Shown: positions 40,663-51,605 of the stretch, piece by piece | Layout of the letters: every line of letters starts with the position of its first letter | Position numbering within the stretch: position 1 is the stretch's first letter | Assembly: GCF_004664715.2 (NCBI RefSeq) | Contig: NC_051063.1 | Location: 147,833,165 to 147,897,164, forward strand | Direction: 5' to 3' | Source: Peromyscus leucopus | Taxonomy: Eukaryota > Chordata > Mammalia > Rodentia > Cricetidae | DNA: 64,000 nt | Program-made: the position numbers and the translations under genes | The notes under the pieces: generated by a model | The model's input: only the letters and a program-made list of their open reading frames with translations | The model's database searches: none | Told to the model about the DNA's origin: nothing

Positions 40663-41566
40663 ACACAACCCTTTGTAAAGTCCTGTCTGAAACCATGTGT
40701 TTGCTCTGTTGTTACCAATCATTTTAGTTGTTGGCTGCATCTTTCCTTCTGGGTATTTAAGACCATGTAGGTGACAATAAACCAGCCATTTTCTTTTCTA
40801 TAGTCAAAGCCAGTTGAGTCTCTTTAGGGTTACTCCAAGGGATATAGGAAGAGTCCCTTGGGCCCTTCATTTCCCTCCACCAGTGAGCCATCCACTGAGA
40901 TGGATCGTGTCTGCTGACACAGACAGTTTCCTTCAGAAGCACTGGGGACATTGCACTCCATGTTGACCCTCCTCTTTGTAGAATGTACAGTAATTAGAAG
41001 CCAGCCTTTGGGATATCCATTGCCTCGTTGATCAAAAGGTTATGTAAGTGACTTTCTAGAGGTACAGGACACTTTTAGGGGTGCCCATTCTCCCCTGGGA
41101 CCAAGCTGACCTGGAGCAAGGCCAAAATGGCTGCCTTGTCAGTCCTTATATTCTTCCTGTCTTAAACTGCCAAGTATGATTATTGAACATCCAGAAGGCT
41201 GGTTACAGCGGTACCGGAGAACATAATGTGGCTTAAAATTCAGCTGTTATGTAATTCTTAAAGCTTGGCAGAGACTGGTTTTTAAAATAAATCTCGACTC
41301 TGTTAAGATTCGGTTTCCCAGCTAGAAACTGAGTAGAATCTATAAGCAGTGTCATTTTTAAAGATTTTTTTTTTTTATTTCTGTGTAGATATGTTCACCT
41401 ATACTATTAAGTTTTAACTTTTATAGACTTGTTATGACATTAACTTTTTGGCTTTGTCTTAATCTCTATATTTTTATTTTGCAACAATGTTTTGCCTTAG
41501 TATAAAAATCTCTATACAAACCCTCTTTCATCTAAAGTGTTTCCTCTTTTTCTCTAACTTTTTTAT
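40663..41566. other. Single-copy-looking DNA, AT-rich to the right
   Basis: About 900 bp without recognised repeats. A T-run lies at about 41364. No exon seen. Confidence 0.45.
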
Positions 41567-41575
41567 CAGAAATAT

Positions 41576-41727
41576 TTTTTGTTTTTCGAGACAGGGTTTT
41601 TCTGTGTAGTTTTGGTGCCTGTCCTGGATCTCACTCTGTAGACCAGACTGGCTTCATACTCACAGAGATCTGCCTGCCTCTGCCTCCCAAGTGCTGGGAT
41701 TAAAGGCGTGTGCCACCGCTGCCCGGC
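41576..41727 (-). mobile_element. B1 SINE, antisense, 9-bp target duplication
   Basis: 'gagacagggtttttctgtgt', 'tgtagaccagactggcttca' and 'gtgccaccgctgcccggc'. 'cagaaatat' occurs at 41567-41575 and 41730-41738. Confidence 0.93.
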
Positions 41728-41771
41728 CCCAGAAATATATTTTTATGTATTACTTTTTTCTTTTGTTTTTA

Positions 41772-41922
41772 AAATTTTTTCCGAAACGGTTTCTCTGTGT
41801 ACAGCCTTGGCTGTCCTGGAAACTGCTCTGTAGACCAGGCTGATCTTGAACTCACAGAGATCCACCTGCCTCTGCCTCCTGAGTGCTGGGATTAAAGGCA
41901 AGTGGCACTATCACCTGGTTTA
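41772..41922 (-). mobile_element. B1 SINE, antisense
   Basis: 'aaacggtttctctgtgtaca', 'gtagaccaggctgatcttga' and 'gctgggattaaaggcaagtg' define a diverged antisense copy 45 bp from the previous one. Confidence 0.9.
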
Positions 41923-42321
41923 TATACATATAACTTTTTATGATGGCTCCTTATTGGTTTACAAAATAAAACATTTGATTCTGAATAAGACAACAGTTTT
42001 TGAGTGATAACACAAGAAGCCATATCTTAAACATAGGCCAAACATGTTAATAATTTAAAAGACTATTTTTTTATCAACAAATTTCAAAATAATTAAAACT
42101 GTAAAGATTTAGGTCTTTAGGCAAATATCTAGCATCTGCTTTTCTTTTGAATTTGCTTTTTATTTGGTCTCACAGGGCATCCCAATCAGGATACTTATCT
42201 TGCATCTTTATCCTCATTTTATAGCTCTCCTTTATGCTTGATTACCATTGTAGGGGAGCATATTAATTACTCAAAGCTGAAAGTACAGATATCAGCTAGT
42301 GTCCAAATTTTCACACGATTT
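41923..42321. other. AT-rich DNA, no gene seen
   Basis: About 400 bp of AT-rich unassigned DNA between B1 copies. Confidence 0.4.
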
Positions 42322-42470
42322 TGTTTTTCTCTTTGAGACAGGGTTTCTCTGTGTAGCCCCGGCTGTGCTGGGACTTGCTGTGTAGACCAGCCTAGGCTGG
42401 AATTCAGAGATCTGCCTGCCTCTGCCTCCCGAGTGCTGGGATCAAAGGCATGTGCCACCACCGCCTGGCT
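42322..42470 (-). mobile_element. B1 SINE, antisense
   Basis: 'gagacagggtttctctgtgt', 'agcctaggctggaattcaga' and 'gtgccaccaccgcctggc'. This is the third antisense B1 in about 900 bp. Confidence 0.93.
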
Positions 42471-42689
42471 TTCTTCACATTATGAACTGAAAGGAATTTG
42501 GACTAACAGAACAGTTTTAGTTTATATGACTTACAAGTCACTTTGGCACCATGAAAACATTGTAAAAACACAAACACATTGACAGCATACATTTGCAGAG
42601 TACAGAAGTATAGATTATCTTCAATTATCAAAGATTTTTGATAAACTTCTATCAGTTTTTTGTTTGTTTGTTTTTGCTAGTTGTATTTG

Positions 42690-42815
42690 ATTCTAAGTTT
42701 CTGGGCTATCCAGACTCTGGGTCCTGGCCCTCCAGGCAGTGTCAGGGGTGAGCTCTCTCTTGGCATGGGTCTCAAGCTGGACCAGTCATTGGTTGACTAT
42801 TCCCAAACTCTTATT
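42690..42815 (-). mobile_element. Rodent retroelement fragment, antisense (family uncertain)
   Basis: 'gggctatccagactctgggt', 'cctccaggcagtgtcagggg', 'cttggcatgggtctcaagct' and 'ggaccagtcattggttgact' resemble a dispersed rodent retroelement. Which element it comes from could not be decided from memory. Confidence 0.45.
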
Positions 42816-43483
42816 AGCTTTAAGTTAAGCTGTTAGTCAGATCATTATTTTTTTCCATCACATTAAACAATCCTTTATCCAAATTCTATCCTGTCAAAGT
42901 CATGACACTTAATAAAGTAGAAGACTTTCGATTTGGAGGTTACAGAGCCAGACCTGAGATGAATAAGACCTTAAACAGGCTGACCAGGCACCAGCAGCTT
43001 GGGTCATAAGTCATTCTTTTAAAAAATCTAAATTGGACAAGGTAAGAACCTTGTAAAACCTGATTTTTGAAGGAGGAGAACTCGGGTAGAATGATTAGGC
43101 AATAGTTTCTATATCTTAATGGTACATCTATGAGTTAAAATCACCTGCAATTTTTATTGTGAAAGACAATTTAACAAAGATCCTTGAGAAACTTATAGAC
43201 CCATCATTTTACTTATATCACAGCCTTAATAAAAATCTTATATATATAATACATAATAAGAATCTTCCTAAAAAAGAAATCCATAGCAGTTTATTTAATG
43301 AAATGATTTTAATGCACACTAGTTAGTGATATTTAAATTAACACAAAGTGTTTTTATTTACTATTATTGTTCTGTTACTTATGGATAAAATAGAAGTGAA
43401 ATTTTAATTAATTTTAGAACTTATTTTGAAAAGGAATTCTTATCAAAATCTGTGTACCTAATATTAAGTTTCGTACTCTTTTT
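42816..43483. other. AT-rich DNA, no gene seen
   Basis: About 670 bp, strongly AT-rich. It may be part of the same old retroelement as the preceding segment, but no motif proves it. Confidence 0.4.
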
Positions 43484-43640
43484 TTGTTTGTTTTTTGTTT
43501 TTTGGAACAGGGTTTCTCTATGTAGCTCTGGGTATCCTGGAACTCACTTTGTAGACCAGGCTGGCCTAGAACTCATAGAGATCCCCCTGTGTCTGCCTCC
43601 CGAGTGCTGGGATTAAAGATGTGTGACATCCCTGCCTGAC
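43484..43640 (-). mobile_element. B1 SINE, antisense
   Basis: 'acagggtttctctatgtagc', 'gtagaccaggctggcctaga' and 'agtgctgggattaaagatgt'. Possible short flanking duplication 'cgtactctt'/'catactctt'. Confidence 0.92.
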
Positions 43641-44924
43641 TAAATATCATACTCTTAAGATTCTGATGCATACTGTTTTATATAAACAAGTAACATTTTA
43701 AGGTTTTATGAAACATTAATATATTAAATATAGCCAGGAGAGAACCTGTTTCAAAAACAAAAACAGCAAAAAAGGAAAGAGTGCCTCAGTGCATAAATAG
43801 CACGGGCTTTTTAATATGTCCCCCAAACACGTGCACTTACATGCACACACACATTTTAAGTAGGCATATGAATAAATAAATAGAATCATTTCAGTGTACA
43901 GTAAAAATGAAGGGATGAAGTGGCCACAGGTTTTGCTGTTCAGTTGTTTTAGGGAACTCTAGAGCAGGCTGAGTTCCCCCATGCCGTCTCAACACAGAAA
44001 GACACAGGAACGGTTACATGGAAACATGAACACATGACACAATTATGTCGAGTTAAAAATTGCATCTCTATCTTTGGAGGGAACAAAATTAAGTCTTGGG
44101 GATCTGGAAGGCTGCCCTTCGCGTTCTGTATGACAGTCTGTCTCACAAGGTACCTCTGGTCTTGGGAGTTGGTTGTATCAGGCATTGGTCCCTTCTTTCA
44201 GATCTCGGCTGAACAAGAAACAGTATCAACAGCTGAGTCTGTGGAGCCTGTACATCGTATATTATTTATAGTTCTTGTTGCTATTTCAACTAGTTATTGA
44301 AACATGGTTATTTCAACTAGTAAATCTCAGAAATAGTTTGGGGCAGTAAAAAGAAAATGAGCAGTTGGCCTCAAATGAGGAAAAACCTTTATCTGTTTGG
44401 GAGGATGGCAGGAAGGTGAGAGCCTGGAGGATCATGGGAACAGAGAATTTGGGTCTTTGGAAGTCTCTATAAGGCAAGAGAAAACCAAAATAGGAGACAA
44501 GCTTAGCATGGTCTATTAGGTGTCTGTGATGTTTGGGGTGGGGGCTTCTTTTTAATTAAACACAGTTGTTATCTGAATGGCTCTCCTGTGGTCTTCCCGT
44601 ATAAGCTCATAAGCTGAAATTAATGTCTGGGAGTTATTGGTGAATTGGGATAGATCCTCAGAGACCCCCTTCCTAGCTTCCCCTTGCATTGTTAATAGTC
44701 CATCGTTGAAAAATGGATATGGACTCTAATTGTCCACAGGAGTCCAGGCCCTTCCCTTCAAGAACTGCTGCAGGTGCAGGTGTGGATGGTTGGTAGGAGG
44801 CACCACTCTTTGGGTGCCCCACATGCTGGATTCCCCCCTCCCCCCCCCCATTGTAGAGCCCCTCATCCTGGTAGAGTCATGAAGACTGAACATGGGGCAC
44901 TTGGGGCCATTTCCCTTGGGTCCT
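43641..44924. other. Mostly single-copy-looking DNA, no gene recognised
   Basis: About 1.3 kb. A B1 3' remnant may lie at 43735-43790 and a SINE tail at 43800-43885 ('gaataaataaatag'). An 88-codon frame at 44034-44300 has no recognised homology. G/C runs occur near 44836-44849. Confidence 0.45.
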
Positions 44925-45080
44925 ACCATCTCAGTTATCTTGTCGTCATGTGATAAAGCACACTGGCAGGAGAACGGAGATACAGTCCCTCGTGGAAGCA
45001 GGAAGCAGGGAAGGCGTGCGGCAGGACAGGGGGCTGGCTGTTCACATCCGCACTCAGGATGCAGAGAGTAAATATTGCCC
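44925..45080 (-). mobile_element. Rodent mid-repetitive element, copy 3 (partial)
   Basis: 'gtcatgtgataaagcacact', 'cctcgtggaagcaggaagca' and 'cactcaggatgcagagagta' match the same family as 1030-1325 and 28060-28475. It is cut off at the right by the pyrimidine array. Confidence 0.6.
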
Positions 45081-45083
45081 CCC

Positions 45084-45230
<147 letters not shown>

Positions 45231-46520
45231 CTATTCTTGAGCCCGAGGGTCTGTGATGTGGAGAGAAGCCTCCTTTTCCACCTCCAATCCTGAAGGAAAG
45301 CTGATGATATAGAACTTTCCCATTGGTCCATCCTGGGTGTCCCTGGGGGAGTCTTGAGTGTAGCTACAGGAGAATCAGAAAGAAACACTGGTGTAAATCC
45401 CCAGCTTAGCCGCTAAATGTCAATATTGCTAACATTCACATTCCTTCATTCTCAGTGCCTGTCTGTCTGTCTGTCTGTCTGCGTCACCGCCCCTTTCAAG
45501 TTCCACATACTGGGTTCCTACTGGAATAAAGCCACTCTCCTGTGATGCTCTTTAAGAATGAGGAATGGGGGATGGGGTGGGGAGGTTGTGGAGTCAGACT
45601 GCTAGGTTGGGAAAAGAGGCTCCATTAGATGAATGAGTCTGATTTTGTTGTACATATCTATTTAGGGTCAAAGTACAAATGGGTAGGGATTTTTTCCTTA
45701 CTGTTATCTGTGGGACTGTCTTCATATCCTCAGAGATAGTACAGCCTACAGTAATGACTAGAAGGATCTGAGGGAATTAGAGGATAACAGAGCGGGAGTA
45801 AATAAACCATCGTGGAGAGCAAATCTACATTAGAGGCATTTGGCGAGGTTAAGTATGAGAAGCCCGCAGAGACTGACTCTGGGTACCAGATTTTGCATCT
45901 CTAGTGCTCTGTTGGAGCTGGCAGATTTTGGGGGTGGGAAAGGAAGAAATGAAGAAAAAGAGGTTGGGACTGTGCTAACAAGTACCCCTAGCACAGGAAA
46001 ATCTGAGGGTGTGGTGATGCTGGGACTCTGGGCTTGGTGCACTGAGGCCCCAGAGCAGCCACGTGGGCATCCCTATTTGTATTGCACCAGTGCGGCCATA
46101 CCCACACTAATCACCCACTTGGTTGGCAGGCAGCTCTGGGTGATTGAGGGCCTGTTTACTTCCAGAGCATATCCCCTGTTGCAACTTAGTTCCTCCCGGA
46201 CTCAGTGCCGAGTGGCTGTAGGTCTGCAAGGGACTGTGAGTAAGTGCAGATGCTCCTGAACAATTATCTCCCAGTTTTAAGTGTGGGTGTGACAGGCCCC
46301 ACCCAATGCATTCTTCTTTGCCCAGGTTCACATCCTGGTAGGACAGGGGAGGAGATCCAGGCATATCCCCGACCTTCCAGGTGTGGGGCACAGTAAGCCT
46401 AGAAAAAGGGAGATGTTGGAGCTGATTCTCCCAGCCTCCCAGCCTCCTGTGGGAGCCTGCCCTTTGTTTCCAACTGCCTGAGGAAGGATCGAAAAGTGTG
46501 TAATGGGTGTCTTTGTTAAG
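45231..46520. other. Single-copy-looking DNA, no gene recognised
   Basis: About 1.3 kb. (TCTG)n lies at 45458-45482. A 139-codon frame at 45840-46259 overlaps antisense frames and matches no known family. Confidence 0.45.
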
Positions 46521-46589
46521 GAAGAGAGGTGTTCAGAAAGACTTTGTGCTTATCTCCTGGCTGGTGCACCAACTATGAGAGGTACAGAG

Positions 46590-47140
46590 TTCCAGCAGGG
46601 TGCTCCATAAAATTTCCGGGTTCCTGTGTCCCCAAACAATGAATAGGACCAGGGACACATGAATCGTGATAGGAATAGAAGCAGTTTATTAAGAAACAAA
46701 CAGAAGCTGGGTGGCGGCGGCACACGCCTTTAATCCCAGCACTCGGGTGAGGCAGAGGCAGGCGGATCTCTGAGTTCAAGGCCAGCCTGGTCTACAGATT
46801 GAGTTCCAGAATAGCCAAGACTCATATAGAGAAACCTTGTCTCAGAAAAACAAAAAACAAGCAGAAAAACGGCACAACCGAGGAAGTGGGCTAGTGAGCT
46901 GGGAAAGAGACACTCAGAAAGCATGGGCTGGTGTTCAGGGGCTCCCACGAAGGCGTATGTGCAAAAGCACTCACTGCAGGTATCATGTATAGACCCTATA
47001 TATCATGTATAGATCATGTAGGCCCTGTATAGACCATTCCCTTCTCCCTCCTTTGTGAATCGTTTGTACATTGTGGCCATTTTCCTCACATACTCTGCTT
47101 GTTGCCTATAACATAGTTGTGAAGTGTTTCCAGGCCTTTC
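46590..47140 (-). mobile_element. Probable ERV LTR-like segment, antisense, split by a B1
   Basis: 'agcagtttattaagaaacaa' is a complemented polyadenylation signal. 'gggaaagagacactcagaaa' and the repeated 'catgtatag' text (46982-47030) follow. Similar LTR-like text occurs at 28740 and 38130. The ends are not resolved. Confidence 0.4.
46706..46856 (+). mobile_element. B1 SINE, sense, 10-bp target duplication
   Basis: 'gctgggtggcggcggcacac', 'aggcaggcggatctctgagt' and 'ggtctacagattgagttcca' with an A-rich tail. 'acaaacagaa' (46696-46705) and 'acaagcagaa' (46857-46866) match at 9 of 10. Confidence 0.93.
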
Positions 47141-47170
47141 CTTCCAGCTAATATCAACCTGTTAATACTG

Positions 47171-47215
47171 ATCTCTGTCTCTGTGTGTGTGTGTCTCTCT
47201 CTCTCTCTCTGTCTG

Positions 47216-47248
<33 letters not shown>

Positions 47249-47249
47249 G
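47171..47249. repeat. TC/TG-rich microsatellite
   Basis: Mixed (TG)n, (TC)n and (TCTG)n pyrimidine-rich tract that forms the complemented tail of the B1 at 47245. Confidence 0.93.
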
Positions 47250-47873
47250 AGACAGAGTCTGTCTGTTATATACTTCTGGCTGTCCTGTGAAGAGGCCTAA
47301 CTAAACATTAGTGCAGCCATAACAGGCTGCAGACTAACAGTACTGGGACTAGGCCTCACCATTACGGTAACTAGGAAAAGCCACAAACCCTGTGGGGGAC
47401 CAATCAAAATTGAGACAAGCAAGTACTCAATGCTCTAGAACATAAAGGATAGCTTACATAATCTGTATATAGGTTGCCAATTTCCTTGCAGCAACGGCAG
47501 TACCAATCCCTGTTTGACAAGACTTCTGTTACCTCATTCCTGCCCACTCAGGAGTTCAACCCCCATCTGAATCTGGAATTCCCCTACACCCCCATCCTTT
47601 ACTCCTTAAAAACCCTGCCTCAACTGAGCTCAGGGCTCTCCCTGATCCAACCGCTGTGTTGGAAGGAGTAGAGAGGCCAAGCTCCAGCTTGCAATAAAGG
47701 CTCTTTGTATTTGTACACGAACTTGGACTCCTGGTGGTCTGTGGGAGGCTCATGACCCAGGCATAACATCCTGGAATTCTCCATGTAGACCAGGCTGGCC
47801 TCGAACTCACAGAGATCCGTCTGTCTCTGCCTCCCGAGTGCTGGGATTTAAGGTTTACGCCACCATGCCCGGC
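47245..47873 (-). mobile_element. B1 SINE, antisense, split by a solo LTR
   Basis: The left part is 47245-47287 ('gagacagagtctgtctgtta', 'cttctggctgtcctg'). The right part is 47774-47873 ('gtagaccaggctggcctcga', 'agatccgtctgtctctgcct', terminal 'catgcccggc'). Joined at 'ggctgtcctg' they read as one B1. Confidence 0.93.
47288..47768 (+). mobile_element. Class I (gammaretrovirus-like) solo LTR inserted in a B1
   Basis: TG...CA ends: 'tgaagaggcctaactaaac' to 'catgacccaggcataaca', 481 bp. A promoter-like 'ccttaaaaaccctg' lies near 47604 and a polyadenylation signal 'gcaataaaggctctttg' near 47691. The U5 contains 'ggactcctggtggtctgtgg'. The 5-bp 'tcctg' is duplicated at 47283-47287 and 47769-47773. 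The class assignment rests on layout only. Confidence 0.85.
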
Positions 47874-47892
47874 TTGATGAGCCTCTTGATAA

Positions 47893-48045
47893 AGAGGTAT
47901 GGTGGCACAAGGCTGTAACCCTAGCCCTTGAGGGGCGGATGCGGGAGGGGGGGGGAGTTCAGCAACACTCGCAGCTACACAGTGCGTTCAAGACCACTTG
48001 ACCTTGTCTCAAAACAAACAACAAAAAGAAGCAACGATAACAAAA
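47893..48045 (+). mobile_element. B1/B4-like SINE, sense, old
   Basis: 'gaggtatggtggcacaaggc', 'gtaaccctagcccttgaggg' and 'tgaccttgtctcaaaac' follow the SINE order with many changes. Confidence 0.6.
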
Positions 48046-48391
48046 TGAGAATTTTAACGAGAAATTTAAACGAGAAATAATGCACTGAATAGGCGATGGT
48101 TATGTATATGGGTGTACACAAAGCTGCATTTCTTATTGAATATATAATTTAGTATCTAGGGTTTTTCCTTCCCTTTTAACATAAATAATATAAAAGCTTT
48201 AACACATTATTGCGGTCCTTCTACACATCATTGAACAATTCTACTCGTTCACTTGTGTGTTCTTTAGTGTGCTTGGAGACTGTCCCCAGAGTTTTCACCT
48301 GGGACAAGCATCTTTGACTGCAGAGAATATTTATCCTGTGATTGTTTTCTTAGGCGCCATCCTTTTTAATATTTATATATGTTTGTATGTA
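48046..48391. other. AT-rich DNA, no gene seen
   Basis: About 350 bp. Nothing recognised. Confidence 0.4.
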
Positions 48392-48543
48392 TGTTTGGCT
48401 TTTTGAGATAGGATTTTTCCCTGTGTAGTTTTGGTTCCTGTCCTGGATCTCGCTCTGTAGCCCAGGCTGGCCTCGAATTCACAGAGATCCGCCTGGCTCT
48501 GCCTCGAGTGCTGGGACTAACGGTGTGTACCACCCCCGCCCTG
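48392..48543 (-). mobile_element. B1 SINE, antisense
   Basis: 'tttttgagataggatttttc', 'gtagcccaggctggcctcga' and 'attcacagagatccgcctgg' with terminal 'cacccccgccctgc'. Confidence 0.92.
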
Positions 48544-48711
48544 CTTCTTTTTTAATTCTTACGTTTTGTTTTCTTGCCTTCTGTCTTTTAACAGTGGACT
48601 AAAATTCCTGAAAATAACTTGTCTTTTGTATGTGAAGACATTATTTAGCTGTGTAATCTAAGCTAGTCATTAACTGACCATCCTGGAATCACAGGTGTGT
48701 CACCTGGCCTG

Positions 48712-48842
48712 AAAAAAACAGAGTTTCACATAGCCCAGGCTAAGCCTTGAACTTGCCAAGTAGCCAGGATGGCCTTAAATTTCTATTCCTCCTGCTCTGT
48801 CTCCCTAGTACTAGGATTACAGGTGTGGGACATCACAGGCAG
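48712..48842 (-). mobile_element. Old B1/B4-like SINE, antisense
   Basis: 'cagagtttcacatagcccag', 'gccaggatggccttaaattt' and 'agtactaggattacaggtgt' are diverged SINE landmarks. Confidence 0.65.
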
Positions 48843-48849
48843 TTTTGTT

Positions 48850-49043
48850 GTGTTTTAAAAGATTGCCTCTTTTAGTCATGTGTATGTGTGTAGCGGGTCC
48901 CCCACAGAGGCTTGAAGAATCTTCCAGATCTGCTAGAGCTGGAGATAGGGGTGTCTGTGAGCTGCCTGGCTGGGTGCTGTAAACCCAACTCAGACCCCTG
49001 CAAGCTGGGTGTATGCTCTTAAAGCTGAGCTATCTCTCCAGCC
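48850..49043 (-). mobile_element. B3-type SINE, antisense, diverged
   Basis: 'ccagatctgctagagctgga', 'gtgagctgcctggctgggtg' and terminal 'gagctatctctccagcccc'. Confidence 0.78.
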
Positions 49044-49104
49044 CCTGCAACCAGTTGTATGTGGTGTGGGGGGCTATAGGGGGTGTGGGGGGTGGAGGGG
49101 TGGG

Positions 49105-49175
49105 CAGGTGAAGCCAAGGGCTTTGTGTATGCTAGGCAAGCCCTCTGCCAGCTGAACTCTGTCTCCAGCCAGCAG
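49105..49175 (-). mobile_element. ID/B4-type SINE tail, antisense
   Basis: 'gggctttgtgtatgctaggc' and 'aagccctctgccagctgaac' match the complemented ID-like half of B4. It is preceded by a GGGGTG-rich stretch. Confidence 0.65.
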
Positions 49176-49210
49176 CCATTACAATAATGTTTTTCTTATT
49201 ATAGTTACTT

Positions 49211-49321
<111 letters not shown>

Positions 49322-49329
49322 AAGAATAT

Positions 49330-49441
49330 TTGTGTGCAGGGGTCAGAGGACAACTTTTAGGATGATCCCCCTACTATGTGGGTCTTGGGGATCAAGGCTT
49401 GACAATAGGCACCTTTATCCACTGAGTCATCTCACCAGCCC
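49330..49441 (-). mobile_element. B3-type SINE, antisense
   Basis: 'caggggtcagaggacaactt', 'tgtgggtcttggggatcaag' and terminal 'gagtcatctcaccagcccg' define the 5' part of an antisense B3. The compound microsatellite forms its tail. Confidence 0.8.
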
Positions 49442-50194
49442 GAAAATACGTTTATTTAATGATAAAATAACCACCTAATGACTCGGGGTGATTGATGGCA
49501 TGATGGCTTTTAAAGGAAATGCCAGTTTCTGCGGTGAGTGTGACATCTTGAGCAGCGTGCCTCAGCCTGACATGGCTCTGTTCTGCTGGTATTGACGATG
49601 ATGCAGCACACACGGTGTCTTAAATTGGCACCGGATCCAGCCTTCTCCTGTTGGCACGGAGAGCAGGCACAGCCTGCCTTACAGATGATGAGGGGGTTCA
49701 GATCTGAAGCTGTCTGGTGTAACTCTCCCCTTGCTGCTATGTTTGGAAACCTGTGGCTTTCCTCTCTATCCCCTTGTCTTCCCATGCCTCCATCTCCTCT
49801 TCTGAGCTCCGAGCTGTAGGTTCCAGCCCCCTGTCCGTCCGTATATCCCACCCCCCCCCCTGCCCCGGTGTTTCTCAGGACTGCAGATGGCTCCACGGGA
49901 TGCCATTTTTTATTGGTCCAAGGCAAAATGAACTTAGGGGAAAGGTAAAACACCCTGTTCTTCAGAGTCTGGATTTGCTATGTGCAGAGGACGTCTCTTT
50001 ATTGAGCTGGGGTCTTTCCTCATTTGTCTACAGGGCTCTTTTTATTCGGATGGTTTTAAACAGCAGCATAAAAGGCTGACCCCTCTAGTTCACCTCCCTC
50101 TCTCCGTGTCATCTCACGTACTGACGCAAAGCAGAAGAGCTGAGCCCGTGGCTCACTAGCCTTTCATTTGTTTCTTAAAGCTGACACACACAAG

Positions 50195-50235
50195 GACCGT
50201 CGTCGGCTGACCGTCGTCAGCTGACCGTCCTGGCT
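50195..50235. repeat. Three tandem copies of a 14-bp CpG-rich unit
   Basis: 'gaccgtcgtcggct', 'gaccgtcgtcagct' and a third 13-bp copy 'gaccgtcctggct' lie head to tail. Confidence 0.92.
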
Positions 50236-50710
50236 CCTGGTATGGTTTCTGGCTATGCAAGTAGAGCGAGCCATTGCTTATGACTGGCCCAGGAGAACAG
50301 GAAGCCAGGGAGCAGCGCTGTACAGCAGGAGCTTGACCCACAGCCTCAGAAAAAGGACTGCCTGTGTTTCCCTTTCCTGTCCCAGATAGTCACTCAGCCA
50401 GTCCCCCGTGAGGGTACTCGGTAGAGAGTAGCGCTGATCTAAGCCCAGAAACCTCACAGAGGTTTCTCTGAGAGAAAGGGGTGGGGGGTGGAGGGGGTGG
50501 AGGGTGTCCTGCAGCAGGAAACTATCACTCTGCGTCCTAATTTTTCAGAAAAGGGTCACTTTTTTAGAGGTACCTGTCTCACTTAGCCATGTCCCCAGTC
50601 CAGATTCTCTTTGTTAACAGTCAGTGGGATATCCTTGTTGGGGGAGAACTCTCAGTACTGAATTCACCCTTCGAAAAGTTTCCTGATTCCGAATGTGTTC
50701 GCTTTACTAA

Positions 50711-50718
50711 TGACGTCA
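50711..50718. promoter_or_regulatory. Consensus CRE octamer
   Basis: 'tgacgtca' is the exact palindromic cAMP-response element bound by CREB/ATF dimers. It lies in single-copy-looking DNA with no gene nearby in the window, so function is unproven. Confidence 0.35.
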
Positions 50719-50778
50719 TAGGAGTGTGCCACAGCCGTGGTGACTTTACTCCCTAGCACGGAAGCCTATGACATAGCA

Positions 50779-50806
50779 AGTTCCATATCGAAAGTTCCAT
50801 ATCAAA
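50779..50806. repeat. 14-bp tandem duplication
   Basis: 'agttccatatcgaa' is followed directly by 'agttccatatcaaa', one mismatch. Confidence 0.92.
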
Positions 50807-51491
50807 ATGTGCTATTCCTTCATGAGCTCGCGCTGTAACCATCTGGTTAATAAAATATACCCACGAACTCCAGAAGGTTTGTAAACTTGGTACCTGATTG
50901 GCAGTTCCTTTTACCACTGGGAGTCTTCTTCATTTTGTTTTAATTACAAATGAGCTGCATCCTGATCATTAAGGCCAGAGCTAGACAAGGTGACTCTTAC
51001 TTAAAACACATCTTCTTCTTTTTCATTTGGCCCTTTTATTCTAAGGCTTTGACAGAATAAAGATGCCAGGATGAAAAGGAGGAAGAGAACTCACAGGATT
51101 TTCCTGCTCAGTCACTGTGGCAGCCAAGTGTGAGGCCTGCTCAAAGATTCTGTGAGTCTGTTTCCCAGTCATGGTACAAAAGCCAGAATGGTCTACCTCT
51201 GAGTCAGGCGTGAGCTCTCCGCATTCCCTACATTCCTGAGAATTTTATTCAAGGTCTTCAGGCTTCTCCCTAAGATCCTCAATTGCAAACTTCTTAAGCC
51301 TAAGGAAACCAACCCAACCTCAAGGAAGTAAGTTCCAAGGCAGGCTTTGAATGTGGATGGACGAAATCTTTAATTCCAGATGAAGTCCCTCGACAGCAGT
51401 TGAACAGAGAAGACAAGTTTTCCTGGAGCATCAGATAACATGGAATGAACCAGAAGTCTCTTTAGCATGGGTGGCTTGCTAAGGGTTCATC

Positions 51492-51605
51492 AGGGCCAGG
51501 GGTGATGGCTCTACCCAGTAATCCCAACACTTGGGAGGTGAGGCAGGAGGATTGTTGTGAGTGTCCGAACACCAGTAGCTATGGAGTGAGATTGTCTTTA
51601 AACAA
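51492..51605 (+). mobile_element. Old B1-type SINE, sense
   Basis: 'cagtaatcccaacacttggg', 'aggtgaggcaggaggattgt' and 'gtagctatggagtgagattg' are B1-like with many substitutions. Confidence 0.75.

Larger units (their letters stand above)
49442..51491. other. Longest single-copy-looking stretch, no gene recognised
   Basis: About 2 kb without dispersed repeats. Frames of 60-150 codons overlap on opposite strands at 49510-50079 without a known domain. It holds a 14-bp CpG-containing tandem repeat (50195-50235), a CRE octamer (50711-50718) and a 14-bp tandem duplication (50779-50806). It could carry regulatory DNA. Confidence 0.5.

Noticed and set aside
45840..46259. 139-codon plus-strand open frame
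   Set aside because: An antisense frame of similar openness overlaps it, the composition is ordinary for GC-richer non-coding DNA, and no family resemblance is seen.
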